Below the pieces are notes generated by a model, which saw nothing but the letters and a program-made list of their open reading frames with translations, ran no database searches and was not told the DNA's origin. Position numbers and translations under genes: made by a program. DNA of 64,000 nt from Cannabis sativa (Eukaryota > Streptophyta > Magnoliopsida > Rosales > Cannabaceae), in contig NC_083603.1 of the NCBI RefSeq assembly GCF_029168945.1, positions 38,192,396-38,256,395 of the forward strand, written 5' to 3'. Shown here one piece after another: positions 11,429 through 23,964 of this stretch (within the stretch, counting starts at the first letter, position 1; each line of letters starts with the position of its first letter).

Positions 11429-14329
11429 ATGGTAATGATTTACTTTCATGTAATATGAATTAAAACGATGAATGCATGTTTTTGTGTTGATTTGGATGGT
11501 TTCATGTTGGTTTATGTGCTTATGTGATGAATGTATGTGTTGTACGAAATTTTTCCATGAAATATATTTTTTCAATTTTTGAAAATATTTTATTTGGATT
11601 CCTTGTGAAAAATTGAGCAATTTTTGTTTTTACGGAACTCGATTCCGATAAAAATTGAGAAAGATATGAATTTTGGAAGATTGGAAATCATGGTTGCTGC
11701 ATGCAGCCTATCCTGGCAGTTCCCCACAAATTGCGAATTTTTGAGGTTTTTTCCACAAAAATCCAATTTTTTTCATGGGATTGTTTCCCAAAATTTATTT
11801 TTCCAATTTTAAATATTTCTAAATTGAAATGTTTCCAATTTTAAATATTTTCAATTTGGAATTTTTCCAATTATTAAATATTTCTATTTTGGAATGTTTT
11901 CAATTTTAAATATTTCCTATTATGGTCAGATTTAAAAATTTGTTAACTTCTTTAATATTTATTTGTTATTTAATTATAAGATTGGATATTTTGATATTTA
12001 AGATATTTTAAATTAAAGGATAGCTTTGTCTTTTTATTTAAAATATTATATTAAAATTATCTTATATGGCAAATTAAATAATTAATAAATTTGAAATTAA
12101 CATAGATATTTTTATAGATATACTTACCATAATGTTTTTCAAATTCAAAATTTTGTTATTTTGTTAAATATTTAATTATTTATAAATTATAAGTTTAAAA
12201 ATGATACTTTTTCTATATATATCATTTTGTCCTTATTAGAAATTTATAAATCATATCTTAAATATTTAAATAACATAGATATTTTTGTAGAGATTTGAAT
12301 ATTGCTTAATTTGAGATATTTTGACATATAATTATGGTAATTATTATTTAACCAAATCTATTTTAAAATTGGTTTATTTTATTAAATTATAAGATCTGAA
12401 AGTGATATTGGAGATTCTTTCCTTTTAAATCATTGATCTTATTAGATATTTAATTTAATTTGATTCAAATAAACCTAGATATTTTAAAATTAGTTTCCTT
12501 TATTTGGTTAGTTTAAGAATAATAATTTAATTATATTAATATCTTGATTCACATCTGTTACATGGACAATGTTTGTTTGTTTATATTGTTTATTCAAAAC
12601 TTTTTAACAAACCTATTATTTATCTGATCTAAATTGCTATGATTAACTTGTTGACAGATCATGATCCAATGATCTGATTTTAATCATAGTCCAATTGACG
12701 ATAGATCTTATAAATAATTTGTAACAGGTAAATTTTGTACTTCTTTCATCTGTGTAAATCTAGTGACATGATAGGGCCCATCCAAATCATTTGACCTGTG
12801 TGAGCCTATATGTTTGCTATTGGGCTTAGATAAATATAGGGAGCCCATTTAAGTTTTTACTAAGTAAATGGACTAGGTTGCTAAAATAAATTTTGACATA
12901 AGGAAATTTATTTAGGTCCAATTAGATTTGGACTTATTCAATGAATAACAATTGTTTATTTTAAGGTTAAATTCCTCTCTTTTGGGCCTTGTGTGAGAGT
13001 TGGGGGCCATAGAAGTGGGTACGACATACTGAACCCAGCTCCCCCTTACATGAACTACCCCAATTGTGAAGGCCCATTTGCCTTATTTAAATAATTGTAT
13101 TAGGTTAATTATATTAGTCTAACCTAATTAAAATTGAATTAGCAACATAATTAACTTTTAAAATATATGAAATTTATTTTTCATTGTAATATTTTAAAGT
13201 TAATTTTAGAAAAAATATTCTAGACAGTTATTTCTAGTACTAGTTATTATTTCTAATATTAAATAGGAAAATATCATTGATTGTGAAATTAATTGTTTCC
13301 TAATTAATTTTGGTACAATCTAAGTTTAGTATATTTTCCTAGTATTAAACTAGAATTAATAATTAAGTTTCCTCTTTACTTAATTATTTATTTCTTGAAT
13401 TTAATACATTTAATTAAATTGAAAATTTCAATATCTAAGTTGATTTTCATCATGATACTTTAATATTGTTATTTTCATGTTATTTAATTAAAGTTGAAAA
13501 TTATTTTAAGTTTGGAATCTTATTTCAGAATAACTTAAATTTGAATAATTTTCAGAATATATTTTATTTTATTTTATTAATTATTTCCCAAAATTTCGAA
13601 ATTACATTTCTTTAATGTAGAAATTTCGAATTTTATTTGAAAAATAGATTAAAGTTGAAAATTATTTATTTAATTTTGGACCAACTTAAATCCATGACTT
13701 TTTTCATTTAATGGTTAATAAAATAAATGAAATAAAATATATTATAATTAGAAATTGGATTAATTAGTCTATGAAAGTCTAGATAGATATTATCTGTATT
13801 GCTTGAAGTATTTTTCTAGTGTATTTAATTAAATAGAAAATTAATATTTAAGTTGATTTTTTAATCATGATACTTAAATATTTGAAATTTTTCTTAGATA
13901 TTTAATTAAATGGGAAAATTATATTTTTTGTTGAAAATTAATTTTTATTAATTTTGGGCCAACATAAAATTAGAGTAATTTTCCAGGATTTATTTTTATT
14001 TTATTTTAAAGCATTTTCGAAATGCAATATATATTTATAGAAAATTAAATTTGAGTTGTAAATTAATTTAAATTAATTTTGAAACAACTTAAATTGAATA
14101 ATTTTCTAAATATTTATGGAAATTATTACTAAGATGGAAATAATTCACATTATTTATCCATCTAAGTATAATTTATAAATATTAAATTAAAATTTATATT
14201 TAGAATATTTTATTCTAAATTGGAAATTTTAATTAAATAAATATATATTTAAAATAAATGGATTAAAATAAATATTAGAAGAAAATACAACCCTTCATTA
14301 AATAATGAGCTCTTTATTATAAGGATATT
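11429..14329 (+). other. AT-rich noncoding leader of B
   Basis: No coding frame. It has a perfect 12-bp palindrome, GCTGCATGCAGC, at 11696-11707, in the same place as the hairpin cassettes of A, C and H but with a different sequence. Runs of a TTCCAATTTTAAATAT-type word repeat at about 11780-11930. The GGGCCTTGTGTGAGAGTT island is at about 12985. Confidence 0.6.
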
Positions 14330-15285
14330 CGATCTCCATTGTTGGTTTTACATAGCTATTGTTTTAGTGAGTAATCCTCCCTAATGGAGGAACGTTCATT
14401 AGCAAGTTAGCACCGTTTAATCTCGAAAGATAAGTAATCTTATAAGTTTTTTTATATAGTTTATGACCACCCTAATGGTGGCGACTGTATAAGACTTGCA
14501 AGAATATCAAACAATGGTGGAAGCTCATAAGATAGAATAGCCTTGACTCTCGCCTAAACGGGACAACGCGGATTCACATCTTGATCGAATAAAAGGTTGC
14601 TAGAATGTTTGACATTTTAGATGAGCTGACAACTCTATTCAATGGATGATAGCTTTGACTCTCGCCTAAACGGGACACTGATATCAGTTTGTTGAAAACC
14701 TTGGAAATTATTTAGGATTGTATGTTTTAGTATTTTCACTTGTCATTCCTACTTGCTATGTGCTTCATAATTTCTGAATTGTGTATGAATTTGTATTGAA
14801 CCATGTTATTTTCTGTTATTAAATTGTAGTTTAATTTCGAATCTTCATTGTTGGTCTAACTTGATTTGTGTAACACCCTAACTAACATAGGCGTATTACG
14901 TGATTTTTAAACATACTGTGCAGCTCGTTGCTAATCAACGAGGTTTATGGAAAAACGTGATTAATTAAAATTTTGCTTTTTAATTAAACTTATAAAATAA
15001 TATTACAAAAGACTCGGGATCCCGATTATAAAATCATTTACAAAAAGATTTAACTGTTTAACTGATACACAAAATATATATGTCGTCTAACGACCAGTTA
15101 CAAAAATCAGCCTTGCTGTCCCGATGATCGTACGCTCCAGGCCTAACCGCCCCGACATGTACAACCTTCATAAGCTCGCTCACGGTCCATCAGCTCTAGC
15201 CTTGCCTTTACCTACACATAAACGTAGATCTGTGAGTCGACAGACTTAGTAAGAAAAGCATAATAATACTCATACATAATTCTAA

Positions 15286-15374
15286 CTGCCGTGTCCAACA
15301 CGATACTGAGTCTCGCTGCTGCCGTGTCCAACACGGTACTGAGCCACTACTGCCATGTCCAACATGGTACTGAG
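15286..15374. repeat. Three 25-bp hairpin units in solo LTR 1
   Basis: Units at 15286-15310, 15319-15343 and 15350-15374, each a CCGTGT-CCA-ACACGG type stem-loop followed by TACTGAG. Unit 3 has both arms altered together (CCATGT and ACATGG). Confidence 0.85.
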
Positions 15375-15415
15375 TTCTGAACGTTCATAGGGACGGTACT
15401 ATTGGCACGTAACAA

Positions 15416-15645
15416 CCTGATCGGTAGAACCGGTCATACTTCGGCTGCTGGTCATACTCCAGCCTGTACCGACGTGTTACTATATCCTCCTGATCGGTCG
15501 AACCGGTCATACTCCGGCTGCTGGTCATACTCCAGCCTGTACCGACGGGATACGTCAATAGTACGGAACCACCAACCAAGTGTCAGCCTGATCGGTCGAA
15601 CCGGTCATACTCCGGCTGCTGGTCATACTCCAGCCTGTACCGACG
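15416..15645. repeat. Three dispersed 59-bp GC-rich repeats in solo LTR 1
   Basis: Units at 15416-15474, 15489-15547 and 15587-15645, separated by spacers of 14 and 39 bp. Each contains GGTCATACTCCGGC twice in variant form and ends CTGTACCGACG. Confidence 0.9.
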
Positions 15646-15980
15646 TGACAGGGTTGGATGGTTCGAAGCCAACATACATAACTAATGTAATCTAACAGGA
15701 TTCCTACATGCACGCTAAACATGTAATCTACATATGCATACTGTTATACTAATCTTACCTGGATTCCGAATTCAGGTGTGCCGGTCAACCTGACTGGAAC
15801 TTTAGCTGAGCGGTGGATTACAGGCTCCTAAACCATAAAAATCACAACATTATAAGTGACACGCTAAATCACTTCCCGGGGACTAAAACTAGGAACTAAA
15901 AGTTTCCCTATCGATAAAAAGCATGGCAATACCCCCTAAAACATAAAAACGAGGAAAAACACGGGTTCTGAAAATTCCCC

Positions 15981-16072
15981 AACCGGTAGACCGGTTGCCC
16001 AACCGGAATTCCGGTTCTGGGAAATTCAGGACCCCCATCCGGAATTCCGGATGCACAACTGGAATTCCGGTT
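15981..16072. repeat. Cluster of four 16-bp palindromes in solo LTR 1
   Basis: AACCGGTAGACCGGTT (15981), AACCGGAATTCCGGTT (16001), ATCCGGAATTCCGGAT (16037) and AACTGGAATTCCGGTT (16057). Start-to-start spacing is 20, 36 and 20 bases. Confidence 0.9.
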
Positions 16073-17520
16073 CCTCGCAGGCAGCAACATCAAATTTTCA
16101 TATCTTGCTCAAATCAACCCCAAATTGATTCAAACCTTCCAGACCTATTCCATATATCCCAAATAACATTTCCAAGGCATCAAACCTACCCAGAAACCAC
16201 AAATACAAAATTTGCCATTAAAGCTCAAGCTTTGAGTTCTAAACTCAAACTTGAGCAAATCCCTCAAACATGCATTCAATCCAGCTTAATTCTACTTAAT
16301 CAAGCTTAACTAAGCCTTTGAAAACAATTAAAAACAATTACAACAACACAGAAACAGATTCACTACATTTTCATCAAAAATCACATATTTGCATAGAAAA
16401 AGCTATAGCTTGCTCAACCTAATAATCATGCATCAAAACCACTTAAATAACCCTAATCTAACAAGTTTAAACCTCAGAAATTAACTTCAATTCACAGCAG
16501 CAACAACAACTCAATAAGCATGCATTTACTCAACTTTTTCATTGAAAATCTCAAGAAACAAGGTAGAGAAAGCTAGACAAGAATTACCTTAATTAGAAAC
16601 ACTCTAACTTGCTGAAAATTACTTGAAAAATGAAGAGGAAAATCCAAGCTTCTTGCTGCCTCAAATGGCCGAAAATGAGAGGAAAAGAGAGAGCTTTTGG
16701 AAAATTCTATTTTTTTTCTAACTTAGTATTTTTTTGTAAAATGAAGAGAATAAAAATAAAGCCACTTATATCATTTACTTCAGCCAATAAAATAAACAAA
16801 TAACATTTATTTTCAAATAAACAAGTCACTAAAGGACAAAAAGTCATTGGGGCAAAAAGAACATTTTGCCCCTCCATACTAAAATCACATAAAAAATCAC
16901 TAAAGGGGTATTTTTGGGAAATTCTAAATTCCCGGTCATTCCCGACATTCCCAATGTCTAATAAACTGTCCCAAACTAATAACATGCTAAGTTGTGATTT
17001 CTACTGAGCCAAACGCCGAGTTCCAAAATACCGGGCACCGGAAATGCAAAATATGAAAACTACTGAATAACATAATCATGCATTTCTGAATTCCATAAAT
17101 AACAGTAATGAATTATTTAAATAGCTATAAAAAATTTCATAATTAATCATAATTAACTGATAATTTCCAAATTCCTTCAAAAAAAAAAAAACTGATAATT
17201 TCCAAATTAACTAAGCGGGCTTTACAATTTGTTTTTCTAATGAGATAAATCCCTAATGGATTTTCACCATTAGACTAACATAATAGTGTTAGATCTCGAA
17301 AGATAAATATTGTATACGCAACGTCTAGTTGTTCATCAATTGATGACACCTTAGATTAGTATTTTACAATATGAAACAAGAAGATTGTATAAATAAGATT
17401 ACTTTGACTCTCGCTAATCGGAGCATCGTTGGATTCTTATTTAAAACGAAATTATCCTAATTCCTCTTAGCTTATTCATTTCGAATTAGCTTAATGACAT
17501 ATCATTGGATGAATGGTCTA

Positions 17521-17869
17521 TAAATCATATAAAGTCATTCTATATTTTCTCTTAAGAAATTAAATGACGCATATGATTATATTCCCAGAATTCTATCCCT
17601 AAATGATATAAATCCTCAATCTTAGATATCTCCTACTTGTATAGGCAAATCATAGAGTTAGATTAGTAGTGGTTGTCCAAGAAAGAGTTACTAATTATAC
17701 AGTTACACTTTCACAAGTGTTTCATAACCATTTTTTTTCAATGGATTCAAACTGTATGAGTTTAGTATTCTGTGACCAGAATCCACTTGCACTATTCTAA
17801 GAACTCTTTGATGTAACTAATCTTAAGTCATCAAAAGATTCAACCACATTTTATAAATCTATGGCATTT
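17521..17869 (+). other. Noncoding stretch before the integrase relic of B
   Basis: AT-rich with no coding frame. The junction GAGTTACTAATTATACAG at about 17685-17702 marks the absence of the 80-odd-base segment present in A, C and H. Confidence 0.5.
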
Positions 17870-18210
17870 GTATCTTGTTCATAGTGGTTTTGACAAGATC
17901 ATTCTCTGCAAAGAGTTAATATGCCTATATCCACTGAAAGTAATTTCATCTCATTCGTAGATGGATGTACATTCAGGGGTGGATATGAGTTTTCGTTGTA
18001 TTCTTAAAACGATCGCTCTAGATTTTACCTTATGCAAAAGAAATTTGAAATGTTTGAAAAATTTCATGAATTTCTAGCAATGGTAAGTGGTTAAAGATCT
18101 TGCGAACTGATAGGGGTGGAGAAAAAGGTAGTAGATATGTAGTTCAAAGATCATTAATTTGATTTTTGAATTATATCCAAAATTACCTCCCCAGAAATTC
18201 GAGTTGCATA
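17870..18210 (+). pseudogene. Copia integrase relic of B
   Basis: Same pieces as in A, broken by stops: a GGYEF-like segment near 17980 and KILRTDRGGE-type coding near 18095-18125. No continuous frame survives. Confidence 0.6.
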
Positions 18211-18429
18211 TTGATGATTAGTTACTAGTCGTTGCCTAAATCCTTATATGGAAATTTCAGAATGATGTAATGGTTGTATACTTAATGTAAATCATTACTA
18301 GATTCATGGATGACCTAATCGAAATCTTAAGAAAAGCTAGAACTGCTAACCCTGGTTTGCATGTTTGTTAGCTATTCTAAGTGATTAGGGGTGGAGCATC
18401 CCATAGTCATTAGACAAGAAAGTATTTGT

Positions 18430-19700
18430 TTAAACAAATACTACTTTTCTAAGAAACTGACTAAGTCTGAAAATAAAGTAGCAAATAAAGGAGATATTTT
18501 TTCTTGATTCCAAAAGTGTTCTATCATCTTATTTTACAAGATGATCCCACTGCCTCTATTGTCTTAACACAACTGAAGAGGTCTATACCATTTAGTTTTC
18601 CTTGACATAGTTCACGGTACCTTGTTGTAGTGGGGGAGTTTCTAGGAACTCACCTTCTTATAACTTGGAAGACACTAGTGATTAAAATCCATTGTGAGTT
18701 TAAACAAGTAATGGATTGTCAAGATAAGAAACTAAGAAGAAAGCCAAGAGAACTATGGTTTGATCCATTCACATGGAGTAACCTAAAGTTTTCTATTACA
18801 AGGACATGAAAGGAAATTTTCGTTAATAAGTCTATTCAATGGACTTAACAAAACTTCCTGTTCCTAGTATTGTAGGTTTGAGTTTATCTAAACCTATGGC
18901 TTGTGGTATACCTGGTAATTACTTACTCTAATGCAAGCATGAGATGTTGATGCATTTTCTTTCCAATGGAAATCTATAGAAGCTTCACAACTTCTTAGAC
19001 ATAGATTTTATTTATCTAAGGAAAAGTCTCAACTATTCCAGAGAAGATAAAGCCATGAAAGAATTTCTTAAATCAACAGTGAGAGGTCTAAGATATGCTT
19101 TAGTATGCCTTAGACCAGACACCTGCTGTTGAGTGGGAGAAATGAGTAGGTATCAGATTAATCCAGGAGAAGAACATTGGAAGACAATCAAGTAAATCTT
19201 AAGATTAAGAAGAGGAATTATATGTTAGTCAATAAGGGTGGTTTTGAAACTCTTAGACTACACCACATCAGATTTTGAGACTTGCCTGTGTGCTAGAAAG
19301 TCTGCTGATGAGATTGTGATTACTTTGGGGGTGGAGTAGTGATTTTGGAGAAGTGTAAAAACCTATCTGAAATCTCTTGGTCTACCAGAAAGAGACTGAA
19401 TGTTAAAAGTTGCAGGAAAGATACTTTTTCAGTCTAAGGAAAGTTCTATACATTTGTGGCAGTGTTCCAACTTGCCTTAACTACTAGGGTTACTTCCTGT
19501 ATAACAAAAGAGTAGTTGCCCAAAAGTATGGAATCCAGTATCCCAAAAGAGTAGACATATAGAGAGGAATTTCACATTATCAAGGATTTTGTGATTAAGG
19601 AAGAGTAATGGTGGAGAAGAGGTTGTGTTTAATTCAACCTGCCAGATCCCATTACGAGGAGTATACTACTATTTCACTTGATTGGTATATCAAGGTGTTA
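18430..19700 (+). pseudogene. Copia RT-end and RNase H relic of B
   Basis: The RPDTCC stretch with the same TGA (19130-19132), then SRYQINPGEEHW, then the GGG-WRSVK region near 19326-19360 with the same missing and extra base as in A. The RNase H end is near 19570-19640. No RT active-site motif was found. Confidence 0.68.
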
Positions 19701-19739
19701 ATGATTATTTGAAATGCACTTTTTGTTTTATATTAGTGC

Positions 19740-19750
19740 AAGTGGGAGTT
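19740..19750 (+). other. Polypurine tract of B
   Basis: AAGTGGGAGTT directly before the 3' LTR at 19751. It primes plus-strand DNA synthesis. Identical tracts are in A, C, F and H. Confidence 0.85.
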
Positions 19751-22700
19751 TGTTGGGTTTTATGCCCTAAATAAAACTCATTTCATATAATCAGATTTAC
19801 TTATTAATAAAGATAAGAAATAACATTTTATGTTGCATGGTTCACATGATTTATTTCATGATTATATGTATATAATGTATGAATTCTTTTTAAGTCCAGA
19901 ACATATGAGTTGGTTAAAGATTATAGTGTTGTCAGCACAGTGGAATATAATCTTTATTATATGTTCAAAAGTTGATTCCCTGATTTGTCAGAACACTGGA
20001 TTTAGACTGACATGGTATAATCAGCGATAGGTATTCTTACACCTTGGAAAAGTGTTATGTCCTTTCCAGGACATTGGCAAAGTTTACCAGTATCGGATGC
20101 ATGGAGTATGCATTGGAATGGACCGATATTGAACTTTGAATTAGATTTTGAAACTTACCGTAAACATCTATTCAATTCAATATCATAAGTTGATCCTAGA
20201 TCACATGATCGAAATCCTGATATGGTTAGGCTCAATTTCAAGAGTGTTACTCGTGTTCTTTGATTTGTTAGTTAAGCCTAGTTTTGTATCAGGGTGATAC
20301 GTACATTTTGGGAACACGGTAATGCAATTGAGTGGGGGAGCGCTAACATAAATATGGAATCTATAGCTTTTATTTGGCAAATAGAAGTAAAGGATGATTT
20401 CCTTCGAGCTTAACCAAACGAAGATAAATGGTGGAGATCTCATTTCACTTAGGTGAAATATCATTTATACAGGGTTAAGTGTTTTAAGGATAAAATACAT
20501 TGTAGGGTGTTACGTTAATTTAATCCCTGTACAGTGTAAATCATCTATATAGGGGATCATTGATCACATTAGGTGTAAAGCCCGCTTAGTTTAATTTGGA
20601 AATTATTAGTTAATCATGATTATTTATGAAATTATTTATAGCTATTTAAATAATTTATTATACTGTTATTTATGTTATTCAGTAGCTTGCCTATTTTGTA
20701 ATTCTGGTGCCCGGTATTTTGGAACTCGGCGTTTGGCTCAGTAGAAATCACAACTTAATATGTTTGTAGTTTGGGGACGGGTTTTAGACATTGGGAATGT
20801 CGGAAATGGCCGGGAATTTAGAATGTCCCAAAAAATACCCCTTTAGTATGAATTATGTGGTTTTATGGTGGAGGGGCAAAATGGTCTTTTTGCCCCATTA
20901 GTGTTTTGTCTTTTAGTGGCCTTTTTATTTGAAAAATAAATATTATTTGAGTGTTTAATTGGCTGAATTGGATTTATGTTATGTGTATATGCTTTATTCC
21001 AAATTTTTACAAAAATGCTAAGTGTAGAAAATAGAAAATTTTGAAAAAGAAACTCTCCATTTCTCTCTCTATTTCGGCTGAAGCTTTGGGCAGCAAGGAG
21101 CTGAATTCTTCATTGATTTTTACTTGTTGATTCATCTCATCTTAAGGTCCTTTGCAAGCTAGGTTAGCTCATCTTCTCCCTTCTTTAATTTCTTGAGTTT
21201 TGATGAAAAAGTTGAGTAAATGCATGTTAATTTGAAGTTCTTGCTGCTGTGATTTGTTGTTGTTTTCTAAAGTTTAATCTTGCTATTTTTAAGTAATTTA
21301 GAGCTAGTGTATGCATGATGATTACTTGGAATCAAGTTTTGGGAGTTTTTAGTTCAAGAGCATGAATTTTGAAAATATATGTTGAATCTGTAAATTACTT
21401 GCTGTGGTTGATTATTTTCATTTTCAAAGGCTTAGTTATGCATATTTATGTAGGTTTGATCTAGCTTGATTACATGTTAGTGGATTCTAACCAAGTTTGA
21501 GTTTTGGAACTCAAAGCTTGGTCTTTAATGGTGTTTTGTGACTCTGTGAGTTCTGGGTGATTTTGTTGCCTTTGAATGGTTATTTGGGGCATATAGAACA
21601 GGTCTGGAAGATCTTGCATGATTTGGGTTAGAATTGATCGAGTTATGAATTTTTGAAAAATTCCTGCGAGGAACCGGAATTCCGGTTGTGCAACCGAAAT
21701 TCCGGATGGGTGTCCAGTAATTCCCAGAACCGGAATTCCGGTTGGGCAACCGGTCTACCGGTTGGGGAATTTTTCAGAACCCGTGTTTTCCTCGTTTTTA
21801 TGTTTTAGGGGGTATTGCCATGCTTTTTATCGATAGGGAAACTCTTAGTTCCTAGTTTTAGTCCCCGGGAAGTGATTTAGCGTGTCACTTATAGCGTTGT
21901 GATTTTTATGGTTTAGGAGCCAGTAATCCGCCGCTCAGCTTCAGTTCCAGTCAGGTTGACCGGCACACCTGAATTCGGAATCCAGGTAAGATTAGTATAA
22001 CAGTATGCATATGTAGATTACATGTTTAGCGTGCATGTAGGAAGCCTATTAGATTACATTAGTTATGTATGTTGGCTTCGAACCATCCAACCCTGTCACG
22101 TCGGTACAGGCTGGAGTATGACCGGCAGCCGGAGTATGACCGGTTCGACCGATCAGGTTGACACTTGGTTGGTGGTTCCGTACTATTGACGTATCCCGTC
22201 GGTACAGGCTTGAGTATGACCAGCAGCCGGAGTATGACCGGTTCGACCGATCAGGAGGATATAGTAACACGTCGGTACAGGCTGGAGTATGACCAGCAGC
22301 CGGAGTATGACCGGTTCGACCGATCAGGCTGTTACGTGTCAATAGTACCGTCCCTATGAACGTTCAGAACTCAGTACCATGTTGGACATGGCAGTAGTGG
22401 CTCAGTACCATGTTGGACATGGCAGTAGCGGGACTCAGTATCGTGTTGGACACGGCAGTTAGAATTATGTATGAGTATTATTATGCTTTTCTTACTGAGT
22501 CTGTCGACTCACAGTTTACGTTTATGTGTAGGTAAAGGCAAGGCTTTAGCTGATGGACCGTGAGCGAGCTTATGAGATTGTACATGTCGGGGCGGTTAGG
22601 CCTGGAGCGTACGATCCTCGGGACAGCAAGGCTAATTTTGTAACTGGTCGTTAGACGACCTTTATTTTTATGTAACAGTTAAACAGTTAAACTTTTTGTA

Positions 22701-23964
22701 AATATTTTTATAATCGGGATCCCGAGTCTTTTGTAATACTATTTTATAAGTTTAATTAAAAAGCAAAATTTTAATTAATCACGTTTTTCCATAAACCTCG
22801 TTGATTAGCAACGAGCTGCACAGTACGTTTAAAAATCACGTAATACGCCTAAGTTAGTTAGGGTGTTACATTAGGGTTATAACAATGGATAACTAATGAC
22901 GTGTCTATATCGTGGAACATATAGAGCGTTTCTATATGACTGAGAGTGCAATTCCAAGTTCTAAGTGTGGATTCAATGAGGAATTAATAAGTTATGGAAT
23001 TTACTTGGTAAATTCGGTTCGACTTATTGGAAGCTCGGTTATATAGACCCATGGTCCCCATACTAGTTGAGACCATACTGCTTGTAAGACTCAGTTAATT
23101 GATTTTAATTAATCAATTATAATTCTAAAAGTTAGACTATGACTACTTTATGAATTCTCACAGTTCAAGGATGAAATCGTAAAGAAAAGGGTTTCTAGGT
23201 TTAATTATTAATTAAGAGACTTTGTATGTCTAATTAATAATTATTTTAAATGATAATATTATTTAATAATCTATTTTAGTTATTAAATAATTAGTTTTGG
23301 CATTTAAATGATTAGAATTGGAAAAATGGCATTTTTGGAGAAATTGAAATAAAATTGAGGAAACTGCAAAATCCAAGTGAGGCCCACATCACCCTATGGT
23401 CGGCACCTCTTTGCTTGTTTCCCAATTATTATTTTCAATTTTAATTGCCATGTAATTGCTAATCAAAGCCTAACAAAAATAGGAAAGTGGTGGATCACAC
23501 TAAATAAGGCAGTTAATTGATTACACAGTAATTAAGGAAACTGTTTTATTTGGAAAGTTGTGCTCTCCCTTTTCCCTATATAAAGGAACCTTGCTCTCTT
23601 CTCTTGTATGCATGATAAGCCACGAAATTAAGAGAGAAAAGAGAGAGAATTTTCGAAATCCTTGTGAGATGAGTAGTGCCCACACACATCAAGTGGTATC
23701 TCAATCATAGTATGGAAGACTATGGAATTTCTGCATCAAAGAAGGAGAAAAGAAGATCCAGGTTCAGGTCTTGGTGATGCTCTGCTACAGAAAGGAATCA
23801 AGGGCTAGAGATCTGAACGGAAGGAGTCATAATATTCCGCTGCACCCACTGTAAGGTTTTCTAACTTTATATGTGTTTATTTTCATTGTTTTAGAATTCA
23901 TATTAGGTTGTTAATCCAACATACTTGTTAGTAAATCTAGATCCTGGTAAAATAATTTCCAACA
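19751..23964 (+). repeat. 3' LTR of B, interrupted by solo LTR 2
   Basis: Begins TGTTGGGTTTTATGCC and ends TTTCCAACA. With 20574-22870 and one target copy removed it is 1912 bp, the same as the 5' LTR. The target TTAGG occurs at 20569-20573 and 22871-22875. Confidence 0.95.
20574..22870 (+). mobile_element. Solo LTR 2 (TGTAA...TTACA family) in the 3' LTR of B
   Basis: 2297 bp, starts TGTAAAGCCC and ends GGGTGTTACA, with TSD TTAGG on both sides. It is inverted relative to solo LTRs 1 and 3. On the plus strand a CT-rich leader-like stretch lies at about 21053-21080, which is why I call this orientation sense. It has the same inner blocks: palindromes at 21672-21763, 59-bp units at 22099-22157, 22197-22255 and 22270-22328, and 25-bp hairpins at 22370-22394, 22401-22425 and 22434-22458. 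Confidence 0.88.

Larger units (their letters stand above)
14869..17226 (-). mobile_element. Solo LTR 1 (TGTAA...TTACA family) in B
   Basis: This 2358-bp unit starts TGTAACACCC and ends GGGCTTTACA, between two copies of ATTTG (14864-14868 and 17227-17231). TG...CA ends and a 5-bp duplication fit an LTR; with no partner LTR or coding region it is best read as a solo LTR, and the ends look Gypsy-like. Orientation is set as minus because a CT-rich, leader-like stretch lies on that strand; this is weak. It holds three unusual repeat blocks and, near its right end, a 19-bp direct repeat (17155-17173 and 17190-17208) flanking an A-run. Confidence 0.85.
14330..17520 (+). repeat. Diverged leader duplication of B, split by solo LTR 1
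   Basis: Unit 1 runs from about 14330 to 14700. Unit 2 begins near 14838, is broken at 14868 by the solo LTR and resumes at 17232 with TTTTTCTAATGAGATAAATC. Same ATCTCGAAAGATAA and GACTCTCGC words as in A. Confidence 0.6.
9502..23964 (+). mobile_element. Copia element B inserted in A, itself holding two solo LTRs
   Basis: It lies between two copies of the 5-bp target ATTTG (9497-9501 and 23965-23969) and interrupts the last 60-70 bases of A's internal region. Both LTRs are 1912 bp once the nested solo LTR is removed from the right one, and they look nearly identical, so B is young. Internal region about 6 kb without the nested solo LTR. It has PBS, PPT, leader and decayed integrase and RNase H like A, but lacks the 80-odd-base segment before the integrase relic, as does F. 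Confidence 0.95.

Noticed and set aside
15416..15645. CRISPR-like look of repeats with spacers
   Set aside because: Only three units, unequal spacers, inside an LTR of a plant genome; no cas context.
14869..17226. Reading the TGTAA...TTACA units as DNA transposons with TGTAA terminal inverted repeats
   Set aside because: Only the outer five to ten bases are inverted. TG...CA ends plus a 5-bp duplication fit an LTR better, and no transposase is present.
1358..20030. A conserved small ORF (starting MLHGSHDLFHDY) at 1358-1558, 9581-9781 and 19830-20030
   Set aside because: It lies wholly in the U3 part of the Copia LTR and recurs because the LTR recurs. C, D and H disrupt it, and no start context or motif supports a gene.
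15402..22342. ORFs of 64-104 codons over the repeat blocks of the solo LTRs (15402-15695, 15995-16309, 22049-22342)
   Set aside because: They translate the 59-bp repeats and palindromes. GC-rich repeats give long frames on both strands at once, and indels break them between copies.
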